From NCBI GenBank assembly GCA_023957975.1, contig JAMLGM010000004.1, forward strand, positions 310,001-374,000: DNA of 64,000 bases, written 5' to 3'. This document shows positions 6,983 through 15,963 of this stretch, one piece after another. A program made the position numbers and the translations under genes. The notes beneath the pieces are model-generated. The model saw only the letters and a program-made list of their open reading frames with translations. It was not told the DNA's origin and searched no databases. The stretch's first letter is position 1. Every line of letters begins with the position of its first letter. Source of the DNA: Microthrixaceae bacterium (GTDB taxonomy: Bacteria; Actinomycetota; Acidimicrobiia; Acidimicrobiales; Microtrichaceae).

Positions 6983-9637
6983 ATGACCGATCACGGATTC
7001 ACCCTCGACCCGTTCCAGCTCGAGGCGATCGCTGCACTCGACGACGGACGGTCCGTACTCGTCGCCGCCCCCACCGGCTCGGGTAAGACGGTGGTTGCCG
7101 ACGCCGCGGTCGACATGGCCATCCACTCGGGCGGAAAGGCCTTCTACACCACGCCGATCAAAGCGCTGTCGAATCAGAAGTACGCGGATCTTTGTGATCG
7201 ACTCGGAGCCGGCAGGGTCGGGTTGTTGACCGGTGACACCTCGATCAACGGTGAGGCTGAGGTGGTGGTGATGACCACCGAGGTGTTGCGCAACATGATG
7301 TACGCCAACTCGAGCACCCTCGACGATCTCCACATCGTCGTGCTCGACGAGGTGCACTACCTCCAAGACCCCTATCGGGGCCCGGTGTGGGAGGAGATCA
7401 TCATCGGCCTACCCCCACGGGTTCGCCTCGTGTGCCTGTCGGCGACCGTGTCGAACTCCGAGGAATTGGGGGATTGGATCGAGGCCGTTCGCGGGCCGAC
7501 GGCAACCGTGATCGAACACAACCGTCCGGTCGAACTCGAGAACCTCTACATGGTGGCCGACAAGCGGGCACCGCACGCCCACCTGATTCCCGTCCTGGTC
7601 GACGATCGACCCAACCCGGCGGGTTACGACTTCGACTCCGCTGGGCCCGGCCGCGCGGCGCGACATCGCGGTGGCGGCGCCTACGGGGCGCGCGGAGGCC
7701 GTTACCTTCCACCCCAGAGACTCGAGGTGATCGAACGCCTCACGAGCGAAGACCTGCTTCCGGCGATCTACTTCATCTTCAGCCGCAACGCCTGCGACGA
7801 TGCGCTCGCCCGGTGCCGCGACGCCGGCCTGCGCTTCACCGACGCGTCGGAGGCGGCTCGGATCCGCACCATCGTCGAGGCCGCCGTCGAGGGCCTCGGA
7901 GACCACGACCTCGAGGTCTTGGGTTACGACCTGTGGCTCCAGGCGCTGCAACAGGGCATCGCCAGCCATCACGCCGGCATGATCCCCGCCTTCAAGGAGG
8001 CCGTGGAGCGGTGCTTCATCGAGGGGCTCGTGAAGGTGGTGTTCGCCACCGAAACCCTGGCGCTCGGTGTGAACATGCCGGCGCGCACCGTCGTCATCGA
8101 AAAGCTGACCAAGTACAACGGCGAGAGCCACGATTTCCTGACCCCCGCGCAATTCACCCAGCTCACGGGCCGTGCCGGGCGCCGCGGGATCGACACCGAG
8201 GGGTATTCGGTGGTCTTGTGGTCGCCGTTCGTCGGCTTCGGCCAGGTCGCCGGCCTGGCGACGAGCCGCGAGTATCCGCTCACCAGCGCCTTCCGTGCCA
8301 CGTACAACATGTCGGCGAACCTCGTGGCGCGTATGAGCCGACCCGAGGCGCTGTCGGTGCTCGGGCGCAGTTTCGCCCAGTTCCAATCCGACCGTGCGAT
8401 CGTCGGATTCGAACGGCGACTGGCGCGTTCCAAGGAGGCACGGGCAGCTCTCGACGCTGCGCTGCGGTGCTCCTGTGGAGACATCGGCGAGTACGCCGAC
8501 CTGGTGCAACGGGTGACCTCGCAACGCCGACACCGCCCCGACGGCAGCGCGGCGATCGCGCGATCCGCCGAACTCCTCCGGCCAGGAGACGTCATCGTTG
8601 CGAGTTTCGGCGACGAAGCGGCGCAGCGACTCGAATTGTCGCCCGGGGCCGGCCTTCGCCTCGCCGTGGTGTCGGTCGCCGCACGCGGAAAGGGCCGACT
8701 GCGGGTGCGCACCATCGACGAACAGGGCCGTCCGGTCACGCTGTCACCCGACGACCTCGCCGAGCCGGTCCGGGCCATCGACACGATCGAGTTCCCACAG
8801 CCCTACGCACCGCGCGATCCCGATTTCCTCGACGCGGTTGCGGCGGCACTCGTCGACGCGAGGTCGACCGCCACCACGACGGCCCCCGCCGGGCCCTCGC
8901 GGTGGCACCGGCTCAAGGCCCGCATGGAAACCCATCCGGTGCACCGGTGCCGTCGCCGAGACGAACACCTCGAAGCGTGGGGCGAGGCGGCGTCGCTCGA
9001 CGCGACGATCGAACAGCTCTCGACTCAACTCGACCGGCGATCCAACACCGTCGCACGTCGTTTCGACGCCATCTGTGACCTTCTGGCAGGGCTCGATTGC
9101 CTCGACGGCTGGGCCCTGACCGAACGCGGCGAACGGCTGGCCCAGATCTACCACGAGTGCGATCTGCTGGTGACCCTCGCCCTCGACGACGGGGCATTTG
9201 ACGGACTCACCGTGCCCGAGCTCACCGCCATAGTTTCGGCGATCGTGTATGAGGAACGCCGCCCGGAACGCCGTGGGGTCGCCGCCTTTCCGAACAACAC
9301 GACCCGACGCCGGTTCAACCGCTTCGAGCGCTTGGCGAACGTCATCGAAAAAGCCGAACGCTCCCGTGGGCTACCGCTGTCTCGGCGACCCGACCCCGGG
9401 TTCATGATCAAGGCCCACGGTTGGGCCTCGGGCCGCGACCTCGGCACCCTGATCGACGACGACGACATGTCGGGCGGCGATTTCGTGCGCACCACCAAGA
9501 TGCTGATCGACGTGATGGGCCAGCTCGCCGAGGTCGCACCCGATCTCGGGACGCGCCGCTGCGCCGGCGACGCGATTAAGGCCATCAAGCGGGGGGTTGT
9601 CGCCGATGCTGGTGCGGTGCCAACCGAAGCGACGTGA
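6983..9637 (+). CDS. helY: Ski2/Mtr4-like DEVH RNA helicase HelY
   Basis: This 884-residue superfamily 2 helicase has Walker A APTGSGKT near residue 30, DEVH near 121, SATVSN near 152 and motif VI TGRAGRRG near 394. A Gly/Arg-rich insertion (around residues 220-240) lies between the RecA domains, and the C-terminal part matches the DSHCT/helical-bundle region of Ski2-like enzymes. These proteins unwind structured RNA for decay or processing. The order tatB-tatC-helY after pafBC is conserved in Actinobacteria. Confidence 0.93.
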   Translation: MTDHGFTLDPFQLEAIAALDDGRSVLVAAPTGSGKTVVADAAVDMAIHSGGKAFYTTPIKALSNQKYADLCDRLGAGRVGLLTGDTSINGEAEVVVMTTEVLRNMMYANSSTLDDLHIVVLDEVHYLQDPYRGPVWEEIIIGLPPRVRLVCLSATVSNSEELGDWIEAVRGPTATVIEHNRPVELENLYMVADKRAPHAHLIPVLVDDRPNPAGYDFDSAGPGRAARHRGGGAYGARGGRYLPPQRLEVIERLTSEDLLPAIYFIFSRNACDDALARCRDAGLRFTDASEAARIRTIVEAAVEGLGDHDLEVLGYDLWLQALQQGIASHHAGMIPAFKEAVERCFIEGLVKVVFATETLALGVNMPARTVVIEKLTKYNGESHDFLTPAQFTQLTGRAGRRGIDTEGYSVVLWSPFVGFGQVAGLATSREYPLTSAFRATYNMSANLVARMSRPEALSVLGRSFAQFQSDRAIVGFERRLARSKEARAALDAALRCSCGDIGEYADLVQRVTSQRRHRPDGSAAIARSAELLRPGDVIVASFGDEAAQRLELSPGAGLRLAVVSVAARGKGRLRVRTIDEQGRPVTLSPDDLAEPVRAIDTIEFPQPYAPRDPDFLDAVAAALVDARSTATTTAPAGPSRWHRLKARMETHPVHRCRRRDEHLEAWGEAASLDATIEQLSTQLDRRSNTVARRFDAICDLLAGLDCLDGWALTERGERLAQIYHECDLLVTLALDDGAFDGLTVPELTAIVSAIVYEERRPERRGVAAFPNNTTRRRFNRFERLANVIEKAERSRGLPLSRRPDPGFMIKAHGWASGRDLGTLIDDDDMSGGDFVRTTKMLIDVMGQLAEVAPDLGTRRCAGDAIKAIKRGVVADAGAVPTEAT

Positions 9638-10257
9638 TCAGCCCGGGGCAGCCGTGGGGCCGACACGTCGAACTGGACGGAGACGAACCGCGGGCCCACG
9701 ACGACCGCGGGTTGGCCGAGCTCCTCGCCCGACACCCCGGCGCCCGCGTGCTGCTCGACGGCGGAGACCTGTTCACCTCCCTCGGCGGCCAGGCGCCCGC
9801 CGAGCCCTTCGAGATGCCGATCGACCTGTTGGAGGTGACCGCAGACGGGCGCCAACATCTCGCCGCCGCCCATGTCGTGGCCAGACGGCGAGGATGGCGC
9901 GGGCACTTCGTGGTCGCCATGAACGGCACCCACCTCGGCGGCTGGAACCTGGGTCCGAAGGCGCACCCCAATGACGGCATCGTCGATCTGACCAGCGGGT
10001 CACTCGGCCTCGGCGACCGCCTCAAAGCACGGCGCCGAGCGCCCGCCGGTGCACACCTGCCGCATCCCGACCTCACGACCAGTCGGCGCCGCAGCCTGGA
10101 GTTGCATCTTGCGACCGCAACCCCGCTGTTCATCGACGGCGTGAAGGTCGGCCGTGTGAGCCATCTCGTGATCGCGGTTCGCGGCGATGCCGGTCGGATC
10201 GTGTTGGCCCCGCCGGTGCGCGCCGGTTCCAGCGCGGGACCGGTACAGTCCACCTGA
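9634..10257 (+). CDS. Protein resembling the C-terminal domain of diacylglycerol/lipid kinases
   Basis: This 207-residue protein (GTG at 9634, 4-base overlap with helY) has a stretch, from about residue 90, like the C-terminal beta domain of YegS/DagK lipid kinases: an NG..LGG segment, then GPKAHPNDGIVDL and later PLFIDGVKVG. The N-terminal nucleotide-binding half with GGDGT is absent; the first 85 residues show no kinase motif. It therefore looks like an orphan half-domain coupled to helY translation. The function is unknown. Confidence 0.55.
   Translation: MISPGQPWGRHVELDGDEPRAHDDRGLAELLARHPGARVLLDGGDLFTSLGGQAPAEPFEMPIDLLEVTADGRQHLAAAHVVARRRGWRGHFVVAMNGTHLGGWNLGPKAHPNDGIVDLTSGSLGLGDRLKARRRAPAGAHLPHPDLTTSRRRSLELHLATATPLFIDGVKVGRVSHLVIAVRGDAGRIVLAPPVRAGSSAGPVQST
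10244..10249 (+). promoter_or_regulatory. internal -10 box before the MDR gene
   Basis: TACAGT is followed by seven bases and then ATG at 10257, inside the end of the preceding gene. It could give a separate leaderless transcript of the oxidoreductase. Confidence 0.4.
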
Positions 10258-11240
10258 TGAAGGCTTGGTTCTTATCGGAGTCGCCAGGGGAATACCGCTG
10301 GGGAGACGTGCCCACCCCACAACCCGGACCCGGAGAGATTCGTGTGCGGATCGTTGCGAGTGCGGTCAATCACATCGACCACTGGCAGACCCAGGGTCGG
10401 CCGAAGCCGAAGTCGTTTCCTCATGTCCCAGGTTCGGACGGCGCCGGCGTCGTGGATGCGGTGGGGGAGGGGGTCAGCCGGCTCGCCGTCGGCGACGAGG
10501 TGGCGATCAACGCCGCCATCACCAGCCGCGAGGCGGTTGAGACGCTCGGCATCGACAACGTGTTCGACCCGTCGTTGCAGCTTCTCGGAGAGCACCGGTG
10601 GGGCTGTCACGGCGAGTTCGTCGTGGTCCCCGATTTCGCTGCGGAGCGGCGCCCGAGCGCTCGTAGCTGGGCGGAGTGCGCCGCGTACCCGGTCGCGCTC
10701 ACCTCGGCGTGGCGGATGCTGCGCCGAGGCCGTTTCGAACCCGGACAGACGGTGCTCGTCACCGGAATCGGCGGGGGAGTGGCCACCGCCGCGCAGATGC
10801 TGGTGCAACACCTCGGCGGGCGAGTCTTCACGACCTCGCGCGACGAATACAAGCGCCAGCGGTCGGTGGAACTCGGGGCCGAGGACAGCTTCGATTCGAC
10901 CCAGCGGTACCCGCTCAAGGCCGACATCGTGGTCGATTCCATCGGTCCGGCGACGTGGGACAACTGTGTCGGTGCGCTGAAACCGGGGGGACGACTCGTC
11001 ACCTGCGGCGGCACCACCGGACAGATCGTCGAGCTGAACCTGCCCCGGCTGTTCTTCAAGCACCACGAGATTCTGGGCTCCACCCTCGGTTCACCCGAGG
11101 AGTTCGCCTACGTCACCGGGTTGATGAACGACGGACTGGCGGTGGTCATCGACCACGAATATCCACTCGACCAATACCCGCAAGCGGTCGAGAGGATCCG
11201 TAGCGGAGAGCAGCTCGGCAAGCTGGTCATTCACCACTGA
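10257..11240 (+). CDS. MDR-superfamily quinone oxidoreductase-like dehydrogenase
   Basis: This 327-residue protein has the medium-chain reductase layout: a GroES-like N-terminal half with GSDGAGVVDAVGEGV and a Rossmann half with VLVTGIGGGVATAAQ for NAD(P)H. The four-cysteine structural zinc lobe of alcohol dehydrogenases is absent, although the segment around residues 95-120 is present in the long form, with one Cys and one His. It is likely an NADPH-dependent reductase or dehydrogenase of unknown substrate. Its ATG shares one base with the preceding stop. Confidence 0.78.
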   Translation: MKAWFLSESPGEYRWGDVPTPQPGPGEIRVRIVASAVNHIDHWQTQGRPKPKSFPHVPGSDGAGVVDAVGEGVSRLAVGDEVAINAAITSREAVETLGIDNVFDPSLQLLGEHRWGCHGEFVVVPDFAAERRPSARSWAECAAYPVALTSAWRMLRRGRFEPGQTVLVTGIGGGVATAAQMLVQHLGGRVFTTSRDEYKRQRSVELGAEDSFDSTQRYPLKADIVVDSIGPATWDNCVGALKPGGRLVTCGGTTGQIVELNLPRLFFKHHEILGSTLGSPEEFAYVTGLMNDGLAVVIDHEYPLDQYPQAVERIRSGEQLGKLVIHH

Positions 11241-11299
11241 AACAGCGCTCAATCACCGCTGAAGCACCGCACAGAAGCGGTCAGCCGCGCTCACAGACC

Positions 11300-11305
11300 T
11301 AGGCT
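11300..11305 (+). promoter_or_regulatory. -10 box, leaderless start of the M20 gene
   Basis: TAGGCT is followed by six bases and then the ATG at 11312, with no ribosome binding site. Confidence 0.55.
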
Positions 11306-11311
11306 GGCGAC

Positions 11312-12490
11312 ATGGACCTCGCCACTGCCAAGGACCACATCCGCTCGACGGTCGACGCGAACCGTCATCGGCTCATCGAGGTGTCCCACGACCTGTGGGA
11401 GCACCCGGAGCTGTGTTTCGAGGAACATCGAGCGCACGACCTGCTGACCGCCGAACTCGAGGCGGCCGGGTTCGAGGTCGAACGCGGAGCCTTCGGGCTC
11501 GACACCGCCTTCCGGGCCCGCGTCGGATCGCCGTCAGCAACCGGGCCGAGCGTCGGGATCGTGTTGGAATATGACGCACTGCCCGTCGTCGGCCACGCGT
11601 GCGGGCACAACATCATCGCGGCCGCCGGCCTCGGCGCGGCCATCGCCGCAGCAGACGTCGTCGAACGCTTCGACGCCCGGCTCGTCGTCTACGGCACCCC
11701 GGCTGAAGAGGGCGGCGCCGGCAAGGTGCACATGATCGACCGGGGCGCGTTTCGCGACGTCGACGTCGCCATGATGGTGCACCCCGCGGACGTCGACCTC
11801 AACGCCTTCTGGGCGATCGCCATCCAGGAGCTCCACGTCGACTACCACGGCAGGGCCGCCCACGCCGCGGCCGCTCCGCACCTGGGCCTCAATGCCCTCG
11901 ATGCCGCCGTGTTGGGATACATGAACGTCTCGGCACTGCGCCAGCACATCGCCGGCAACGAACGGGTGCACGGCATCTTCACCCACGGCGGCGACAAGCC
12001 GAACGTGGTGCCGCACCGTGCGTCGATGCAGTGGTACGTGCGCAGCGGGAACCTCGAGTCGTTGGAGGCGCTCAAGGTGCGCGTCCTTGCGGCGCTCGAG
12101 GCGGGAGCGGCGGCCACGGGCTGCACCATGACGGCGACCTGGCCGACGCCGGCCTATGAGGACCTCATCACCAACGGCCCACTCGACGCGCTCTACGCGG
12201 CCAATGCCGCCACGATCGGTCGGGTCGTGGAGGACCGCTCCGAACGCCCGCAGTTCATGGGGTCGACCGACATGGGCAACGTGTCGCACCTGGTACCGAG
12301 CCTTCACCCGATGATCGGCTCCGCCCCCGAAGGGGTCGCCATCCACACCGCCGAGTTCACCGAACACGCCGGGGGACCGCTCGGCGACGCCGCCGTCATC
12401 GACGGGGCCCTGCTGATGGCCCTGACCACGGTCGATCTGTGGGCCGACCCGAGCGTGATCGCGTCGGCCAACGACGTGTTGGCGCGCTGA
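11312..12490 (+). CDS. M20-family amidohydrolase
   Basis: This 392-residue metal-dependent hydrolase is close to the M20D group (aminobenzoyl-glutamate and N-acyl amino acid hydrolases). Metal ligands are seen in HACGHN near residue 94, then GTPAEEGGAGK and MMVHPADVD; the dimerisation lid starts near ELHVDYHGRAAHAAAAPHLG, and GSTDMGNVSH comes late in the chain. It should hydrolyse an N-acylated or gamma-glutamyl-like amino acid; the substrate cannot be told. It is cytoplasmic, with no signal peptide. Confidence 0.85.
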   Translation: MDLATAKDHIRSTVDANRHRLIEVSHDLWEHPELCFEEHRAHDLLTAELEAAGFEVERGAFGLDTAFRARVGSPSATGPSVGIVLEYDALPVVGHACGHNIIAAAGLGAAIAAADVVERFDARLVVYGTPAEEGGAGKVHMIDRGAFRDVDVAMMVHPADVDLNAFWAIAIQELHVDYHGRAAHAAAAPHLGLNALDAAVLGYMNVSALRQHIAGNERVHGIFTHGGDKPNVVPHRASMQWYVRSGNLESLEALKVRVLAALEAGAAATGCTMTATWPTPAYEDLITNGPLDALYAANAATIGRVVEDRSERPQFMGSTDMGNVSHLVPSLHPMIGSAPEGVAIHTAEFTEHAGGPLGDAAVIDGALLMALTTVDLWADPSVIASANDVLAR

Positions 12491-12521
12491 CGGGATCCGC
12501 GGCGCGGCCGACCCGGCCGCG

Positions 12522-12527
12522 TAGTCT
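12522..12527 (+). promoter_or_regulatory. -10 box of the ThyX-like gene
   Basis: TAGTCT ends 8 bases before the GTG at 12536. The in-frame TTG at 12527 overlaps the box itself, so the GTG is the better start. Confidence 0.45.
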
Positions 12528-12535
12528 TGACCACC

Positions 12536-14155
12536 GTGACCCCTTACGTCGCTGAAGAATTCACCCCGACCGAACGGGCCGTGCTCCGCCGGTATTTCAC
12601 CAATCTCGACGGCCCGGTGTTCGCGCTTGTGAACCTCCCGGAGGTGGTCAAGGGCGCCTTGTTCGCCCGCTATTCGCGCTCGGCGAAGTCGCTGCGCCGA
12701 CTGTTCCTCGACGAGTTCGTCAACGAACTCGACGTATCGGGTGACGCCAATGTCGATGCGACGGTGGGCCTGGAGCGCGCCGAAGCGCTGTACGACAAGG
12801 TGTTCTTCGAATACGGCGATGATTCGGTGGCCCAGCTCGGCGGCGTGCACCTCGCGTGTGAGCAGGCATCGAATCTGCTCACCAAGGCCCTCGAATGGGG
12901 TCGGCTCATGAGCTATCTCGAGCAGTCGACCCGCTACATCGCCTATGACGCCCGCCTCGGCGGCCGCTACCGATTTTTCCGCGACCCGCAGGTTCTGTCG
13001 TCGCCGCTCGGCGCGCGCTATGTCGGCGACATGGACCGGATGTTCGACACCTACGCCGAACTGGTGCCGGTCTTGACCGACCATTTCCGCGCCGCGTCGC
13101 CCAAGAACCCCAACGACAGCGATTTCGTCTACCGCCAGGCAATTCGCGCCAAAGCGTTCGATGCCCTGCGCGGACTCCTTCCGGCCGCCTCCCTTTCGAA
13201 TGTCGGCATCTACGGCACCGGGCAGGCGTATGAGGCACTGCTCCTGAGGCTCAAGTCGCTTCCGCTTCCCGAGGCGAACGCATATGCCGACCTGATGCTC
13301 ACCGAGCTGCGCAAGGTGATCCCGTCGTTTCTCAAGCGGGTCGACATCCCCGAACGGGGCGGGGCGTGGAGCGACTACCTGCGGACCAACGCCGATGCCA
13401 TGTCCGAACTGGCCACGACGCTGTTCCCCAAAGTCGACGCCGCCGATCGCGACTCGTCGGTCACGTTGGTCGACTTCGACCCCGACGGCGAGATCAAAAC
13501 CGTCGCCGCCATGCTCTATCCCTACCTCGACCGCCCGGAGGAGGAGATCGAGGATCGGGTTCGTGCGATGGGCGTGGAGGAACGAATTTCGGTCATGCGC
13601 GCCTACGTCGGCGACCGGACCAACCGTCGCCACAAGCCTGGCCGCGCACTCGAACGCACCTTCTATCGGTTCGACGTCCTCAGCGACTACGGGGCGTTCC
13701 GCGACCTGCAGCGGCACCGGATGATGACTATCGAATGGCAGCGGCTCACTCCCCATCACGGCTACATCCGTCCCGCAGCCGTCGACGAGGCCGGCGCGAC
13801 CGAAGCCTTCGACGGCGTGATGGAACGGTCGGCTCGACTGTTCGAGGATCTCGAACCGTCCTTCGAGCATCAGGCCGGATATGCGGTGTCGCTCGCATAT
13901 CGGGTTCGGTATTCGATGCAGTTCAACGCTCGCGAGGCGATGCATCTGCTCGAATTGCGTTCGGGCCCCCAGGGGCACCCCACCTATCGCACGGTCGCTC
14001 AGCAGATGCACGATCAGCTCTCGGAGGTGGCGGGGCACCGTGCGCTGGCGGCGATGATGACCTTCGTCGACCACAGTTCCGAGGCCGATCTGGAACGGCT
14101 CGAGGCCGAACGCCGCGCCGAGCAGCGCCGAACGTCACAGATGGCTTCGCGTTAA
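12536..14155 (+). CDS. Tandem ThyX-like protein with divided motif
   Basis: This 539-residue protein appears to contain two copies of the flavin-dependent thymidylate synthase fold. In ThyX the signature is RHR followed seven residues later by the active-site Ser. The first copy (about residues 75-140) reads WGRLMSYLEQSTRY, keeping the Ser but losing the RH. The second copy (about residues 385-405) reads RHRMMTIEWQRL, keeping RHR but losing the Ser. It is more than twice the usual ThyX length (about 220-250). It may be an active enzyme with a composite site or have a different flavin or nucleotide role. Similar two-copy proteins exist in Actinobacteria under the ThyX name, as far as I recall. 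Confidence 0.65.
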   Translation: MTPYVAEEFTPTERAVLRRYFTNLDGPVFALVNLPEVVKGALFARYSRSAKSLRRLFLDEFVNELDVSGDANVDATVGLERAEALYDKVFFEYGDDSVAQLGGVHLACEQASNLLTKALEWGRLMSYLEQSTRYIAYDARLGGRYRFFRDPQVLSSPLGARYVGDMDRMFDTYAELVPVLTDHFRAASPKNPNDSDFVYRQAIRAKAFDALRGLLPAASLSNVGIYGTGQAYEALLLRLKSLPLPEANAYADLMLTELRKVIPSFLKRVDIPERGGAWSDYLRTNADAMSELATTLFPKVDAADRDSSVTLVDFDPDGEIKTVAAMLYPYLDRPEEEIEDRVRAMGVEERISVMRAYVGDRTNRRHKPGRALERTFYRFDVLSDYGAFRDLQRHRMMTIEWQRLTPHHGYIRPAAVDEAGATEAFDGVMERSARLFEDLEPSFEHQAGYAVSLAYRVRYSMQFNAREAMHLLELRSGPQGHPTYRTVAQQMHDQLSEVAGHRALAAMMTFVDHSSEADLERLEAERRAEQRRTSQMASR

Positions 14156-14194
14156 AACCCCTCGTTTCTGTTCATGACACCTGCGATGTGTGTC

Positions 14195-14200
14195 TAGTAT
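14195..14200 (+). promoter_or_regulatory. -10 box upstream of the acidic zinc protein
   Basis: TAGTAT lies 41 bases ahead of the GTG at 14242, giving a leader of about 35 bases. AAAGGTG at 14230-14236 is a good ribosome binding site for that GTG. Confidence 0.45.
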
Positions 14201-14241
14201 CAGCGCCGCACGAGCGGCTCCACGGATGCAAAGGTGACGTT

Positions 14242-14763
14242 GTGGACGACGATGAGGTCTTTGAGGACGACGTAAACGAGGCGGACCCGGATGATGCCGA
14301 GGACCCCGACTTCGACGGTGATATCGACGACGACGGCGACGGCGACGGCGACGACATCGGCGTCGATGACGAGCTTGACGACGACGCCGGATCGGAAGAC
14401 GGCGACGACGAGGACGAAGAAGACGACACCCCGGCAGCGTCGCGGGCGCGCAGGACTGCCGAAGACGACGATGACGATGACGACCTCGATCCCGACGATG
14501 TTGAGGCCGATCTCGACACCATATTGAAGGATCGCATCGCGTCGGGGGACGGCGACGATGAAGAGGACGAGGATGAGGCGCCGGTTTCCGACTCCGACCT
14601 CGCCGAGGGTGTCGTTCAGAAGCGGGAGGGCGAATTCACCTGCATGGGATGTTTCATGATCGTGCACCCACGGCAGTTCGGCCGCCGGTCGCGGCTCACC
14701 TGCCCCACCGGTGATGAGGATTGCCCGTCGATCGAAATCGTCGCGGCGCTGCTCGACGGGTAA
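14242..14763 (+). CDS. Acidic protein with DUF4193-like cysteine region
   Basis: This 173-residue protein starts at the GTG at 14242. The open frame extends far upstream inside the ThyX-like gene, but only this part has codon structure and a ribosome binding site. Residues 1-110 are almost entirely Asp, Glu and Gly. The C-terminal 45 residues contain EFTCMGCFMIVHPRQFG and a later CPTGDEDCP, a probable zinc site like that of actinobacterial DUF4193 proteins (EFTCMSCFLVHH). The function is unknown; the acidic tail suggests binding to a basic protein or to RNA polymerase. Confidence 0.65.
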   Translation: MDDDEVFEDDVNEADPDDAEDPDFDGDIDDDGDGDGDDIGVDDELDDDAGSEDGDDEDEEDDTPAASRARRTAEDDDDDDDLDPDDVEADLDTILKDRIASGDGDDEEDEDEAPVSDSDLAEGVVQKREGEFTCMGCFMIVHPRQFGRRSRLTCPTGDEDCPSIEIVAALLDG

Positions 14764-14823
14764 ACGGACAATCAATCGGCACCTCAGCTTGAACGGCATC
14801 GGGGACGCGACAACAATCGCTTC

Positions 14824-15963
14824 GTGACCTCCCACGATTCGTCCTCCCCGCTCGAAGCGCTGTTGCGCATTCCCGCCCTCCTGATCAACGAGCTCGGCAA
14901 TTCAATTCCCAAACTCGCCGACCGGACCCGGGCCCAGGTGGCTTTTGCGGCAGCCATCGCCGACAAGCTGCGTTGTGGCTCGCCATCCACGGAGGACGCA
15001 ACGGAACAGGACTCGGCACCGATCGCCGACGTCGTGCCCTTCGAAAGCCCCAAACGGGCACCGCTGGTCGCTCCCTATGAGTTCGACGACTCGTCCTCGG
15101 CAGAAGGGTCCGAGGTCGATGCCGACGGGGGCGAAGCGCCCGTGTTCGAGATCGATGTCGTGATGGTCAACGCCGACTCCGATGCCGCGGCGACCACCGC
15201 TCCCGTCCAGAAGGCCGCGGCCGCGAAGAAGGCGCCGGCGAAGAAGGCGCCGGCGAAGAAGGCCCCGGTCGCCAAGAAGGCTCCGGCGAAAAAGGCTCCC
15301 GCGGCCAAAGCTCCGGCGAAAAAGGCTCCCGCGGCCAAGGCGCCGGCCAAGAAGGCCCCAGCCGCCGAGGCCCCAGCAGCGAAGGCGCCGGCGAAGAAGG
15401 CACCAGCCGCGAAGGCCCCGGCCGCCAAGACCCCAGCAGCCAAGAAGGCTCCGGCCGCCAAGGCCCCAGCAGCCAAGAAGGCTCCAGCCGCGAAGGCTCC
15501 AGCCGCCAAGGCTCCGGCCGCGAAGGCGCCAGCCGCCAAGGCTCCGGCCAAGAAGGCGCCAGCCAAGAAGGCTCCAGCAGCCGCCACCAACGCCGAGCGC
15601 GAGGTCGAGCCGATCCCGACGCCGCCCGTCGAGGTGGTAACGGCACCAACGACCACTCCGAGCACTGCTACGGCGGCGCCCACCGTCGAACCCACCGCAC
15701 CGGTCAATGAGACGGCAGCCGTCGCCGAAACGGTTCCTGCGTCTGCACCGCAGGAACCGGCACCGGCCGGCACCGAAACCGCTGCACCGGGATCGGCCTC
15801 GACCCTCGCAATCGCCAACTACGACGCCCTTGCCGCCTCCCAGGTCATCCCGCGGCTCGACGGCATGTCGTCGGCCGATCTCGACGCCGTGCGTGTCTAC
15901 GAGCGGGCCAACCGTGGTCGGCGCACGATCCTGAGCCGGATTGCCCAGCTTCAGGACGGCTGA
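14824..15963 (+). CDS. Histone-H1-like Lys/Pro/Ala repeat protein
   Basis: This 379-residue protein has three parts: an N-terminal helical region of about 60 residues (LEALLRIPALLINELGNSIP), a middle of AKKAPAKKAP and AAKAP repeats (about residues 130-255) like eukaryotic H1 tails and mycobacterial HupB, and a C-terminal helical segment with YDALAASQVIPRLDGMSS and a YERANRGRRTIL helix. The basic repeat should bind DNA without sequence preference; the C-terminal domain occurs with similar tails in Acidimicrobiia. It lies downstream of the acidic protein and upstream of GNAT and NUDIX genes that overlap or abut it. Confidence 0.7.
   Translation: MTSHDSSSPLEALLRIPALLINELGNSIPKLADRTRAQVAFAAAIADKLRCGSPSTEDATEQDSAPIADVVPFESPKRAPLVAPYEFDDSSSAEGSEVDADGGEAPVFEIDVVMVNADSDAAATTAPVQKAAAAKKAPAKKAPAKKAPVAKKAPAKKAPAAKAPAKKAPAAKAPAKKAPAAEAPAAKAPAKKAPAAKAPAAKTPAAKKAPAAKAPAAKKAPAAKAPAAKAPAAKAPAAKAPAKKAPAKKAPAAATNAEREVEPIPTPPVEVVTAPTTTPSTATAAPTVEPTAPVNETAAVAETVPASAPQEPAPAGTETAAPGSASTLAIANYDALAASQVIPRLDGMSSADLDAVRVYERANRGRRTILSRIAQLQDG
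15211..15590 (+). repeat. KAPA-coding repeat region
   Basis: Irregular 9-15 base units built from GCC AAG GCT CCG and GCG AAG AAG keep the frame and encode the Lys-Ala-Pro tail. Synonymous variation between units shows long-term selection on the protein rather than a recent expansion. Copy number may differ between strains. Confidence 0.75.

Noticed and set aside
12527..12529. TTG as start of the ThyX-like gene
   Set aside because: Its first base is the last base of a TAGTCT -10 box; the GTG nine bases later fits a leaderless start better.
15211..15590. Tandem repeat as a CRISPR array
   Set aside because: Units keep the reading frame and encode Lys-Ala-Pro; there are no spacers.
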